Of a stretch of 64,000 nt of DNA, positions 11,162 to 22,141 are shown in pieces. The notes under the pieces were generated by a model. That model was not told where the DNA came from. It worked only from the letters and a program-made list of their open reading frames with translations, and did no database searches. The position numbers were made by a program, and so were the translations under genes. Each line of letters opens with the position of its first letter. Positions within the stretch are counted from its first letter, which is position 1. Source of the stretch: Capronia americana (lineage: Eukaryota > Ascomycota > Eurotiomycetes > Chaetothyriales > Herpotrichiellaceae); the NCBI GenBank assembly GCA_016110215.1, contig JADWQD010000013.1:868001-932000 (forward strand), in the 5' to 3' direction.

Positions 11162-13419
11162 TCAGAGATACCGCTCTCGATTTCCCCCTTGAAGCAGCCC
11201 GCTTCCGATCATCGACCCGGGCCAGCTGAACCATGCTTTACTGGTTACTTCGCCGGAATGACCATCCACTGCTTCTGAAAACATGCCGTCCCAGAGCATC
11301 ACGCCGCATATTTTGTTCCACGCAATAGCTTCGGCCTGGCGGTCGTCGCTCATCTGCGCATACCTCCATTGTTGGAAGTATCCCAGTGTCCACGGGTTTC
11401 GCGTGTGGACGCTGCCTAACCCTTCAAATGCTCCCTCAGCATAATAGCCACCTTCGTTGGCCCTTGAGAATGCGAAGTGCATTGTGTTGTGCCACGCTTG
11501 CTCTTCAGCATCCGTCTTAGTGAATCCCCACGAAGGAGCGAAGAGGGTTGGGATGTCGTTAGCATCGTGGTACAATGTCCGCTGGCCTGCGCCATCAACT
11601 AGATATGAGAATGCCGGCTTTCCTGTCGCTGGTTCTGAACAGAGGAAGTGGTCGACCGTTGATGTACGCACACCTCCAGCGAGGGCAGCCAGACGGTTTT
11701 CCAAGGCAGAACCTGCCATGAATCGCGCGGCAACCTTGGCGAGCCTGGACAGCGAATGCCACAGCAAAATGTGACTCGAGAAGTGGAAGGGATATTCAAC
11801 TGCGTCGTCACCTGGTGTCTCATCCGTTGGAAACAACCCAGTTCGTGAATCTCGTTTTGTCTCGAGTAGGTCCAAGACTTGCGACACGGTGTCTGACCGC
11901 AGAATATTTTCAACGAGCTCCCGCTCCTCCGGAAAGGTTTCGCACACGTCGCACAATTCAAGGAGCGGGTAACATTGCTGGTCAAGCTGGAATACCGGCC
12001 CATCTTTTGGCCGACCGGTCGTGAGGTACGACCTGTGCCAGAACTTGTGCGGCCTCTGCGCGTAGCGGAAGGTCCAGATCAAATGGCCTTTCACCGTTGC
12101 TTTGATCACCTGGGCGTATTCGCGTGCGTTACTTGGGTCAGTCAAGTTCTCGAGGTTAAGGTAGGCATCTATCAGGAACCGGACCTGCCAACTACTACTG
12201 GTTAGCTACAGCCGGCAAGGGCGAATGATACATACTAATTGTCTCGCATCCATCCTAGTGGCAGAGCAACGTGATCTGTCAAAAGGCACACAGCTTGTTT
12301 GGACGGTGGGACTGGAATTGCGCAGTTTCCGAGGATATACTCAAGATTTCTGCGGACGATGAACCTTCCGGCTTCCTCCGGTGTCTTCCAGAGCTTTGGG
12401 AGTCCCGCCCGTTGTGAGAATGTTGTGTCTCGATGTGCTTGGGGGACTACTCCTGGTTGCAAGATAAACTTGGCTGTCAAGACCCGTGCCCCGCGAGGTG
12501 GAATTTCCAACAGTCCGGAATATCTCCTTACGACCGGAGAGTCAGCGAAAGTCTCCTCTCGAAGGGCGTCCTTTATATCGACCAGTTGGCCATCACCTTC
12601 GAGATATCCCTTCAGATGCGCACCTAGGGGTGTGTTTGTGATCAAGAAGCCCTGCTGGTCTTTGGTGGTGGTGATCTTGTTCTCCGATCTGGGAATTGGA
12701 ATGGGTCCACCCTCGGTGAGTTGTCCATAAGAGGCCCTGTTGACACTGATACCGAAGTCCATGACGAAACTGACACTGGACGCTGAGTCGGCGAATGACC
12801 TGATCTCCGCAGATTGAATGACTTCTCCACCCTCGCTGACCCGTAAAGATATCGTGATTGCAAGACCACCACCGGTGCTGTAGGAGACTGTCGCCCGCCC
12901 CAGACCGTCAAGATCCAGTCGGAGGTCGTGGACCTCGCCTTCAAAACGCAAGCCAAATCCAGGGACACCATTCTTTATCGATTTGAGCATTCGAGAGCGA
13001 TATTCTCGTACATATGGAGTATCCCGGAATCTGGTCCCGTCAAATTGTTCATAGGGCTCCGCAAGGACAATGCCGTGCTTGGGATGGAAAGAACTGATTT
13101 GTAATATCTGGAGCTATGGTCAGCTTCTTGTCATAGACATGCTTAGGATCTCGCTACCGTTCCCCGGAGATCCGTCGAAACTGATACGCCGTTGAAGCCT
13201 ATATCCAGAGTCTTCAGATGCTTCTCATAAGCTTTCATACTTGGTGGCATCATCGTTGACTCCGTGGGAGCGAAACGAGTCTTCTCGGTCAACAACTCAT
13301 TGCTGCCCTCATCCAGAAACGGGCACAGATTGGTACTTATGAAAGGAGAATACACAGGATAAGGTACCCTGAAGCTCTTACCCGACAAGGGACACCAGCG
13401 TCGGCGGGTTGGATATCAT
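11162..13419 (-). CDS. Probable six-hairpin (alpha/alpha)6 glycosidase-like protein
   Basis: Four exons (13419-13382, 13335-13158, 13107-12236, 12197-11162) join in frame and give 707 residues. The introns are 46, 50 and 38 bp. The N-terminal half is strand-rich (VHDLRLDLDGLG and similar). The C-terminal half is helical and begins with PLGWMRDNYSSWQ, followed by FWHRSYLTTGRPKDG, LDQQCYPLLEL, GFTKTDAEEQAWHN and EGGYYAEGAFEGLG. A beta-sandwich followed by an alpha/alpha barrel with such Arg-Asp and Glu-rich loops is typical of several six-hairpin glycoside hydrolase families. I cannot name the family or the sugar. No signal peptide is seen at the proposed start, so it is probably intracellular. 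The ATG at 13419 was chosen because its 13-residue exon splices cleanly to NLCPFLDEG. Confidence 0.6.
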
Positions 13420-13500
13420 CAGGGTACCCTACCCGCAGACGGACATCATCAGGGTACCCTGCCCGCACGTGCACAACCATCAGGGTACACTACCCGCATA
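13414..13500. repeat. Three imperfect copies of a CAGGGTACCCT-type element
   Basis: ATCATCAGGGTACCCTACCC (about 13415-13434) is followed by a near copy ending CTGCCC (about 13445-13464) and a third with GGGTACACTACCC (about 13478-13496). Copies are spaced about 30 bp apart, and GGTACC is palindromic. They lie at the glycosidase start and in the region shared with the divergent MFS gene, so a regulatory role is possible; a chance local duplication is the alternative. Confidence 0.6.
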
Positions 13501-13875
13501 TTTGAGGAGGTTGGTTCTAACTTCTCCCGGTCCGCCAAGTTATCTTCGCCGGCCGACACCCCGCACAGCATCGTTGCTCTATCCTCCAGCAAGGCCAAGG
13601 GAAATCCGAACTGCTACCACGTAATTCAAGGTGACCCCGACCTGCTTTGCCCGTCTTCGTACCGCAACCATCTCCACTTCTCCAGACTTCGCTCCTGCAA
13701 CATCGGTCAATCCACGGCTACCGTACCCTCGACCAGGACTTTGGCCGTTACAGCAACGATCATGGTATAAAATGAGGTGGACTTGCTCCAGGCAAAGACG
13801 CTCATTCGGTCATGTTCATCATCATCTTATTGAGCTGGGTTTTGGCAGGAACCTGATCACCGACACAACGCAGCG
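13420..13875. promoter_or_regulatory. Divergent upstream region, glycosidase gene and MFS transporter
   Basis: This region separates two divergently transcribed genes. It holds most of the GGGTACCCT repeats and one CGGCCG palindrome at 13550-13555, the same motif that is dense in the ureide cluster. No gene is visible within it. Confidence 0.45.
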
Positions 13876-16026
13876 ATGGCGGAGAAGCATGGCCTAGACC
13901 ATCTTGAAACTGGCATGTCTACAATTGAGGCCGACTCGCGAGACAAGGAAAATCTCCCAGCCGGACATATTCCAGTGACCCAGGAGGAGAAAGCCTTGAG
14001 CAGAGCTTTGAATCGGAAGCTTGATATATTTCTTCTGCCCTTCTTGTCCCTGTTGTACCTTTTCAACGGGTTGGATCGAGTGAGTCTTCGTTAACGGTGG
14101 TCCTCATGCAAATCTTGGCCGTTAACAGTGGGCAGGGTAACGTGGGCAATGCCGAAACGCAGGGTAAGTCGAGCTGGTCAAGCTACCTTCGCCTGTCAGT
14201 GTATGTGGCTGATGATTAGTCGAGTCTAGGCTTCACAACGGATATCGGGGCTCATCCCGACGACCTGAACCTGGCTGTCAGCCTGTTCTTCATCACGTTC
14301 GTGCTGTTCCAACCTCCCTCGGCTGCAGTGGGACGATGGATCGGGGCCAAGTATTGGGTTCCTATCATCATGTTCTGCTGGGGGATCCTCACGATCTGTC
14401 AAGCATGGGTCAAAGGCCGGGGTCAGCAAGCGCAGCATCTTTGGAGAGACACGGCCGCTGACTCTTCAGCAGGTGCACTCATTGGTACACGACTGTTGAT
14501 CGGGCTCTTCGAGGCTGGCTTCTACCCCTGCTGTAGGCTCCTCTGTGTTGCACCACACGTCAATCTCATCATGCTGACTGTACGCGGTCTCGTGCCGTGT
14601 CGTGTTTTAGGTGTCTTCTACCTTTCAACCTTCTACACGCGATTCGACCTTGCTGTGCGCATCGGTCTCTTCTACGGTCAATACGCCATTGCGGGTGCCT
14701 TCTCCGGCTGCATAGGTAAGGACATGGATTCCGTCAAAAATCTCGACCAATCACTAACACACCTGGAGCATACGGTGTCTTCCACATCAAAACCGGCGGC
14801 CTCAAGAACTGGCAATACCTCTTCATCATTGAAGGTGGTGCCACGTGTCTGATCGCCCTTGTTGCCTGGTTCTGGATGCCTCTCGGTCCCGGCAGCGCGT
14901 GGTTCCTGAGTAAGAAGGACCGCGAGTATGCGGCGGAGCGCATGCGACTAGACAACGCCATGTACGTCCAACATACTTACGGGGACAGCGGGCTTGAGAA
15001 CGAGCGACTGAACAAAAGAGACGTCATCGAGACGGGAAAGGACTGGAAGCTGTGGTATGTGCTGTTCTTCAACATCTTGGCCAGCGTGCCGGGCCAGGCT
15101 TTCTCGGTCTTTTTGCCCCTTGTGGTGACTGGACTGGGCTATTCCTCGATCGAGGCCAATCTGGTAGGTCCAATAGCTAAAGCCCCGAATTGCCCAAATT
15201 GACTTGACTCAACTGACCTTCTCAGATGTCTGTGCCACCCTATGTCTGTGGGGCTGTGGGACTGTACCTTTTCGCCGTCAGCTCTGATAGAAGGTAAGCA
15301 CACCAAGAAAGCACCACAAGCATTGCTTCGAGCTGGAGCAGCAGCAGCAGCAGCAGCAAGAGCAAGAAGACCCGCTCGCCTCACCCCTCAAAACATACAC
15401 ACAATACGTCCAAGACATATATACTGACCGCGGCACGACAGGAGGGAGCGAGGCTACCACATCTTCCTCGGCCTCCTGATCACGCTCGTTGGCCTCATCA
15501 TCACCGTGACGGCCAAGACCCACGGAGCCAAATACGCCGGTCTGTGTATCCTGCTGTTCGGCAGCTACGTCTCCGCACCCTTGACAGTGGCCTGGCTGAG
15601 CGGGAACACCCCCGAGCCAGGCAAGAGGGCGCTCGTCCTGGGCGTCAATGGCTTCGGCAACCTCTCCGGAGTCATTGGTTCCCAGCTATTCCGCAAATCA
15701 TACGCGCCCGATTACCTCATGTGAGTACTCAGTCTTGCAGATATTATGTGTGCACGGAAAAGAAGCACAGGATATCTGGCTGTCGGTCTGTCTGTCGAAT
15801 TTACCAGCGTGCTGACTGTTTCGGTTCCGATAGACCCTTCTACGTCACGCTGGCATTCATTGCCGTCGCACTGGTTGGATACCTCGCCTACCGCTTCACG
15901 TTGGCGGCCGTGAACAACAGACGGAGAGCCAAGCTTGCGAGGATGACGCCCGAGGAGGTTGAAGACGAGAAGACAAACCCTCAGAGGTACGGGGATAAGA
16001 AATATACCTTTATGTACGGATTGTAG
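13876..16026 (+). CDS. MFS transporter, anion:cation symporter (Dal5/TNA1-like) type
   Basis: Nine exons (13876-14079, 14136-14163, 14230-14421, 14473-14532, 14611-14715, 14769-15163, 15226-15293, 15442-15720, 15834-16026) give 507 residues with every joint in phase. The sequence has the fungal ACS-family pattern: LLYLFNGLDRGNVGNAE at the end of helix 1, GTRLLIGLFEAGFYP in the fourth to fifth helices, and NTPEPGKRALVLG in the second half. Members carry allantoate, nicotinate, pantothenate, biotin and related organic anions across the plasma membrane. The substrate here is not deducible, though allantoate/ureide-type transport would fit the neighbours. The seventh intron contains a CAG/AGC microsatellite. 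Confidence 0.85.
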
Positions 16027-16401
16027 TGCTATAGCTTGGCTTGTGTGTTTGCTGAATTCGAGGCTGATTCGTACGTAATGACTATTATTGAGAATTCCTA
16101 GATTCGTCGGCTACAGATTCGGACACGCCATTATTTGGCTTGTCTCTCCGTTCGATATCTGAGTTGCCGACAAGCCCAATAACCCCCTTCTAAATGCCAC
16201 GCGCGATGTGCCACTCACTTCAGCATCTCCTCCGACCTTTTTTGACGCCCTGGCGCGCAAAGGCAAGGCTCCGCCAAGAAGAGGTGATTCTACATACGCC
16301 CGGCGCACCCCCTCTTCGGGACTCGAGTGATGCCGCCCTGTGCTCACCCCCCGGCTCGCGCGAGTCGGGTGAGCAGTCAGTCACCCGTGTAGGTAGGTGT
16401 A
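16027..16401. other. Short intergenic stretch between convergent genes
   Basis: It lies between the MFS stop and the 2OG-1 stop. I see no gene; it should hold both terminators. Confidence 0.5.
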
Positions 16402-18034
16402 CTATAATTCATCTGGATACACCGGCACCCCTTTTCGGACAATATACTTCTTCGGCAATAACTCCTGCGCCTTCTTCGCATTTGGGTGTTGGTGTCTGGC
16501 CAGTCGGAGGCGAGCGTTCGAATGCTAGAAACCAGTCAATCAGTCTTCTTCTTGTCCTCACTGTGTGGCTCTTCTGCTAGTAATCCGTGGCTCGAAGACT
16601 AGCAGCAGCAGCAGTAGTAGCCAGTGTTTCTGGGAAAGGATGATCCCCCGGCAGGATATGTATAATTAGGCGACTTACGTCAAAAGTCGTCATGCCAGCG
16701 TATTTCGCAGGATTCTCCTCCGACGTGCACGTCGCCAGCACCCCGATGAGTTCGTTTGCGTTCGCGCCGAAGAAGAACGGGATCGAGTACCGGTCCGTCT
16801 CGCCGCGGTTGATGACACGGTGCACAGTTGACACAAAGGTGTCGTTGGTCATGCGCATCATCATGTCGGCCAGGTTGACGACGAAGCAGCCTTCTTGAGG
16901 GTAGAGTTTGATCCATTCGCCGTCGGCGTTGAGGACTTCGAGGGCAGGGTATTTGTTGATTGTTTGCACGATGATTGTGAAGACTATTCATATTAATATA
17001 CATGGTTAATTTATTAGATAGGGGAAGAGGAAGGGGAGAGAGAGAGAGGGAGGGAGGGAGGAAGGAAGGAAGGAACGAAGAGAGTGGGACGGTAAACGGG
17101 GAAATACCAGCAGTATATTAGATCTGATGATTAGGGACGTATGGGAGAGTGATGTTAAAAATACAGAGGGATGGGAAAAAGGGGGATCACAAACACTCAA
17201 TATCAGTATGGGCACCTAGCCCAATCTCCTGGTCGTCCGACCCCGTCATCGGCGGGTAGTGCAAGGTGCGCACACCAGCAAGCGGGTAGGTCACCATGTC
17301 GTCGAAATAGTTCTCTGGCAGGTGCAACGCCAGGGCGAAGATTCGGATGAATCGCCGAGCGAGAGAGAGCAGTTCTTGCTGATAGCGAACCAAGGCTTCT
17401 CGATACCCCGGCAAAATTGAGGGTTCTGGCCACTGGGACTCTCGTCTGATGATGGCTGGCATCTCTTGGCCGGTACCAGCTCGGTCGTCGTCCGGGTTAT
17501 ATGCGAAAGAGAACGACTCTTTGCAATCTGTTTATGACCACGTACGTATACGTCAGTCTCAGGAGATCCCATTGTCATGTCATGATGAAAATCAAAAGAA
17601 GTGTTGTACGGATTTGGACTCTTACCTCCTCGCTTGAGCCCACTAACGTTCGTCTCGTAGAGAGGCTCATACCCTAAAAAGTACGGATTGCGGTGCTGCG
17701 TCAGCTTCATCTTCTCTTCGTGGGGCAGATCGAAGAACTGCTTGACGTGCTTAAATGCCGAGTCGATCACGTCCTGGGGGACTCCGTGGTTCTTGATCTG
17801 CATGAACCCAACTCGTGTCGCTGCATCGCGAAGCTCGAGGGCTAGTTTCTCCCGCTCCGCAAGGTCGGGGCTATACATTCGGGACACATCGAGGACGGGG
17901 ATCTCTTTGAAGCTCTTTTCGTTGCTGCTGGCGGGCTTCACTGTTCGCGTGATGCCTTGTTGTAGGCGGATCACACTAGGTCCGGCGTCTTGGACCGTAG
18001 TTGAAGTGCCAGTGGTAGACGCTGAGGCTGCCAT
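16402..18034 (-). CDS. 2-oxoglutarate/Fe(II)-dependent dioxygenase (isopenicillin-N-synthase-like), copy 1
   Basis: Four exons (18034-17626, 17527-17195, 16983-16679, 16524-16402) give 389 residues. The last exon (ending LPKKYIVRKGVPVYPDEL) was recovered by comparison with the paralogue at 28648. The N-terminal DIOX_N region shows ATRVGFMQIKNHG. The iron ligands are H243 and D245 (GAHTDIE) and H302 (STVHRVINRG), with the 2-oxoglutarate arginine R312 in an RYS motif. The enzyme should couple decarboxylation of 2-oxoglutarate to hydroxylation or desaturation of an unknown small molecule in the cytosol. Exon 1 (409 nt), exon 3 (305 nt) and all intron phases match the paralogue, so the two genes are duplicates. 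Intron 2 holds a long GA/GGA purine tract. Confidence 0.9.
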
Positions 18035-18854
18035 TTTTCGTGAAAGACCTTGTGGTTTGAGTTTGGGGACTGATGCTTGGTATGCCTGGTTGGAATGAAA
18101 AGGGGTTGAAGTTTGGTTAGTGGAACTACATGAAAGTGTCTGGGCGTGAAAGTGGTTTTATACACTGGCCAAAAGATCTCCCGTGAGCGTTGAACCCCGG
18201 CAACCACATGTTAGACACCTCCATCTCAACAGATGCAGCCAGTAATTTCGGTGCGTGGTAGATCACAGAATCGGAAACAGGCGATACTGGCCCCTGCCCG
18301 CTGTTGCCTTGAGCCGAATACCCGGAGGGGTTGGTTCGCGTGAGTCCGGCCGCTGGTTGCTCAGCGGGAACATGGCGGATGGATACATGTCCGTTCACTG
18401 GAAGGAAAAGCGGACTCAAGGTCGAGTCAGTCCAGGAACTAATGTGATCTATGAAGTGCTGTGTCTTGTGGCAAAGTTGATCGAGTTGCTGAACTTTTTC
18501 ATAGGTTCCCTAGAATGCTCTATATCTGACAACTTGATACTGACTATGGCTCTTTCAGACTCATCTACGGTGGCTTGCTGCCTCTCAACGATACTTCACC
18601 TATTTGAGCATGTCTTTGGATCCAAGTCTTTGCCTAGCACAGGCCGACTGCAGGCATATTAGCAAGATTAGAACCCGACAGGACATTTCTGCCGCCTATT
18701 GACACCCCTGAATCATCAACTCTGACTGCTTCAACCCGTGCAAGATCCTCTCATTCCCCGTTCACAGTGCTGAGCAGACCCAGCAGTCCACTTCTTCGAG
18801 ACCCCGGATTTGACCGATGACCAGTCCGGCAATGGCTGAGTCACTCTTGTCAAA
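18035..18854. promoter_or_regulatory. Upstream region of 2OG-1, with a CGGCCG palindrome
   Basis: About 820 bp with no gene that I can support. The 2OG-1 promoter should lie here, and one CGGCCG site is at 18347-18352, about 310 bp upstream of its start codon. Confidence 0.4.
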
Positions 18855-20468
18855 CTATGCCTTCAGCGCACTATCCGGGGTTTCTGTCAGAGTAGAAACG
18901 TGCGTTTGATGTTCCATCTTCTCAACAACATCCAACGGCACAATCACCGCGTCTTCCTTGAAGTAGTTGGTCTCGGTGATGTGGAAAGCGGCCAAGTAGT
19001 ACAAGCACACAAAAGCCGCAACGAACAGAGTGAGCCAGACAGTGATCTCCTTCCAATAAGCCGGCTTGACAGCGTCAATGCCAAATGCCACAGTGATACC
19101 CGCGGCTTGCAAAGCTGGAATAAGCGAAGCATATCGACCGAGCTTCGCCGGATCATTGGACAACGCACCCATGAACCTGGTTTTTGCTCCGTGTCAGCAC
19201 TGAGCCCACGCGAGGCAGACTTTCTGAGGACTCACCAGAGGCGAAGCTGGAAGAACATGCCGTAGCTGATTCCCCAGACCATGTACAGAACGCATCGGGA
19301 CGCGTATCTGTCGTCGCTCCAGTCGATCCCAGGACCTTCCTGAGAACGGTCGCTGTAGTCCGATCCCGTAGTGAGAACTTCTGCTCCAATCAAACCAGAA
19401 AGCACAAAGACCAGCACGAACGTCGTCAGGATGAATGCACGGGCACGGCGCCCGAACCGGCGGGAGTCGGCGATCTTGTACTGCACCCAACCGCCAGGGA
19501 TCTGAACCGCCCAGTACAGGACGTTGTTGAGTGTTCGCGTCCGCAGGGTAAACGAGTACCCGTTGATGGACGTGTACGGGGCCAGGTATGATTCAGCGAC
19601 GAAAAGAGGCAGAAGCATCAAGATGATCTCTTTCGTCTTGACGGCTTCCCACAGCGCTCTCATCTCGTCTCGCCAGCTTGGCCGCTTGAAGATGGCAATG
19701 GCGGTGCCGTCGTTCCGGCGAAGACTCTCTGGCTTGGCCATGAACCATGCCGCCACAGTCGCAAAGCACATGATGATCACATAGGAACAGTATACCTCCC
19801 AAGCAACACTGGTCTTGGTGCGGTGGACGTTGATCGCGAGGGCAATCAGTGAGCCAATAGTCGCACCGGATTTGATGATCTGGTTTTCTGGTGAGTACTG
19901 ACTTCTTCGACCGACGGCGCGCGTGGTGTTGGAACACGACGGTGAAGTGAACTTACTGCCCAGTTGAGCCAAATGAAGAGTCCCTTGTCCTGCTCACTGG
20001 GGTATGCGGTGGCAACCCAGTTCTGCACGGCCCAAAGAGCACCGCCAGTTAGACCAGCAATAGCTCCCATGAGAGGCGGGACCCAGTGCTTTCCCGTCTT
20101 GTCGTAAATCCAAAAGCCAGACAGATATATTGGAAACCCGGACGCGCCAAAGGCTAGGACTTTGGCAGGTCCAAGTTTGTTGAGCAAGCTGCCGCCCAAG
20201 AGGGAAGAAAAGACCCAGACAGTGTCGTTGACAGCATTGGTCGTGGAAGCCACATATTGGGAGCTAGGTTTGCCTCCGCCAGCACCTGTTCATGTCAGTC
20301 GTTTGTCAAGGTCGCAGCGTATGAAGATGGGATGAGCTAACCCAGGCCATTGATGGCGACATACAGCCCAGCAGTGCATGCGCAGATCGTCGAGGTAAAC
20401 GCTGCCTGGACAATGGGATTGTTCCATCGCCAGGGAGACAGCCTGTGCACTTCGACCGTAGTAGACAT
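18855..20468 (-). CDS. UNC93-like major facilitator family membrane protein
   Basis: Four exons (20468-20342, 20285-19957, 19879-19236, 19176-18855) give 473 residues with about eleven or twelve hydrophobic segments. The order of features fits the fungal UNC93-like group (DUF895-type MFS): an N-terminal FTSTICACTAGLYVAINGLGAGG, a helix after WVFSSLLGGSLLNKLGPAK, GKHWVPPLMGAIAGLTGG, and a central WRDEMRALWEAVKTKE loop. The acceptor of intron 2 was chosen so that WLNWA continues into IIKSGATIGS in phase. The transported substrate is unknown. It is divergent from the racemase gene across about 800 bp, which would allow shared control. Confidence 0.8.
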
Positions 20469-21265
20469 GATGTTAGGGGAGAGGTAGGCTTGTCGGTCCA
20501 GAGAAGCTCAAGTCGGTCGTGTGGCTCGAGGATCTCTGTCAATGTTGGAAGAAATCAAGTGTCCGGCTGACTGCCGTATCTGCAAGGCATATCAGGTATT
20601 TAGATGTGTATTGGTACATGTTGGAGACGGAAAACAACGCCCTGCTCGTGGCTTTGGGGACACTGTGCCCCAGTAGGCGCTATGCATTATCATCGAAGAC
20701 TGGGATGCTGAATTGACACTGGCTAATAGTGGACTAAATGGAGATAAGAGTTGCATGGGTGGAAGCGGTTTTGTGCGAGACAGCCAGTTGAACGATAGTT
20801 TGATGGCGGCCACGGCTCGAGCTCTACACGCATGCAAGCGAGCTGTGTCTTTACAAGTTGGCCGTGGAGAACGAACAGAACAGGAGACGACCAGTTAAGC
20901 TTTATCCTGTTGTCGGTCAGACTCACAAAAGACCCGGCGGCTCGAATAGCATGTTCGTGGCGTCAACCAAGATAACGGCAAGCATTAGGATCGACGCGGA
21001 GGGTTCAAGAATCAGAACGTCGTTAGCATGGCCTGCTGATCATCCGTCCAACCTGGCGATAGAGATTGGTCAGTGATGAATGCTCGCGACCCACGCCGTG
21101 TGAGCGACCTTCTCCGGCGGAAATTGGCGAATGCTCGAAATCGTGGGAAAGGGAAGAGATACGGGAAGTAGAAGCAAAGCAGTCGTTGTACATAAATCAG
21201 TTCGGCACACACGGCACGACGCCTCCTGTTCTTCCTGACTGCTGCATAACTGCTTGCTGCTCACC
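20469..21265. promoter_or_regulatory. Divergent upstream region, UNC93-like gene and racemase gene
   Basis: No coding signal is seen. It separates two divergently transcribed genes and should hold both promoters. Unlike the other cluster promoters, I found no exact CGGCCG here, only the related GCGGCCAC near 20807-20814. Confidence 0.4.
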
Positions 21266-22051
21266 ATGACGGACAACACCACCCTTCCCACAATCGTGGG
21301 TAAATCGACGAAGGAGATCAAGATTCTGCTCGTCAATCCAAACGGCACCCAGTTCATGACTGAGAATTGCCTAAAGAGTCTTGAAGACACTCTGCCGGTT
21401 CACGTCAGTGTGACTGGGTTCACCTCGCCGTACCCTGCGCCGTCTGCCATAGAAGGCTACCTGGACGCCTCCATCTCGACAGATGCCGCCACAAGGGTTA
21501 TCTCTCCCATTGCTCATCAATATGACGCCTTTCTTGTGGCATGTTTCAGCGCACACCCTCTCATCGAGGCCTTGCGTGAAGAAGTGGATGGACCGGTGAT
21601 TGGAATCATGGAAGCCTCGCTGTACTCTGCCCGAATGCTGGGGGGACGCTTTGGAGTGGTCGCCAACAACGTCAAAAGCCGGCGGATGCAGGAAAACGCC
21701 GTGAGATCTTACGGCCTCGACTTTTTCTCGGTGGGCTCTCAGCCCGTAGGATTGAGTGTGCTCGAGCTCGAGTCGCGTCCACAAAGCGAGGTGTTGCAAA
21801 GCATGGGTCAAGCTGCCGGCAAGCTGAAAGAAAATGGTGCCGACTGTGTCCTGCTAGGATGCGCAGGCATGACGGAAATGAAGGCCGCTTGCGAAGCCGA
21901 AGTCGGCAGCAGTGTGACTGTCATTGACGGAGTGACCATTGGCGTTCACCTTCTAGTAGCCTTGGTGCGAGAGGGCTTGAAGACGCCTCGAGCAGGGCTT
22001 TACATGGGGTCCAAAGACGCAAGAGCAGCGCGTGGACAGAAATGGTTGTAG
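21266..22051 (+). CDS. Asp/Glu/hydantoin racemase family protein (DCG1/hydantoin-racemase-like)
   Basis: This single-exon gene encodes 261 residues from the ATG at 21266. The family hallmarks are two half-sites each bearing a cysteine: VACFSAHP with C93 and LLGCAGMTEM with C199, the pair used as acid and base in cofactor-independent racemases. LLVNPNGT near the N-terminus is the usual first strand of hydantoin and allantoin racemases and of yeast Dcg1. The enzyme would interconvert the enantiomers of a 5-substituted hydantoin or allantoin, feeding a stereospecific hydantoinase. It is convergent with D-carbamoylase 1 (91 bp between stops). No second racemase copy is seen in the window. Confidence 0.88.
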   Translation: MTDNTTLPTIVGKSTKEIKILLVNPNGTQFMTENCLKSLEDTLPVHVSVTGFTSPYPAPSAIEGYLDASISTDAATRVISPIAHQYDAFLVACFSAHPLIEALREEVDGPVIGIMEASLYSARMLGGRFGVVANNVKSRRMQENAVRSYGLDFFSVGSQPVGLSVLELESRPQSEVLQSMGQAAGKLKENGADCVLLGCAGMTEMKAACEAEVGSSVTVIDGVTIGVHLLVALVREGLKTPRAGLYMGSKDARAARGQKWL

Positions 22052-22141
22052 CGAGCTTTGAACTTCGTTCTATTGCAATAAAAGCATCTATCTTGACCTG
22101 CTCCTGGCCGGAAGGATGGTTCCCTTTCTACAGTCACGCCC

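Noticed and set aside
15294..15441. CAG/AGC repeat as a possible coding glutamine or alanine run
   Set aside because: It lies in an intron of the MFS gene with clean donor and acceptor sites, and the flanking exons join in frame.
18215..21495. A 24-base near match (CTCCATCTC.ACAGATGC.GCC) at about 18220 and 21472
   Set aside because: One copy is inside the racemase coding sequence and the surroundings do not match; it is too short to support a shared element.
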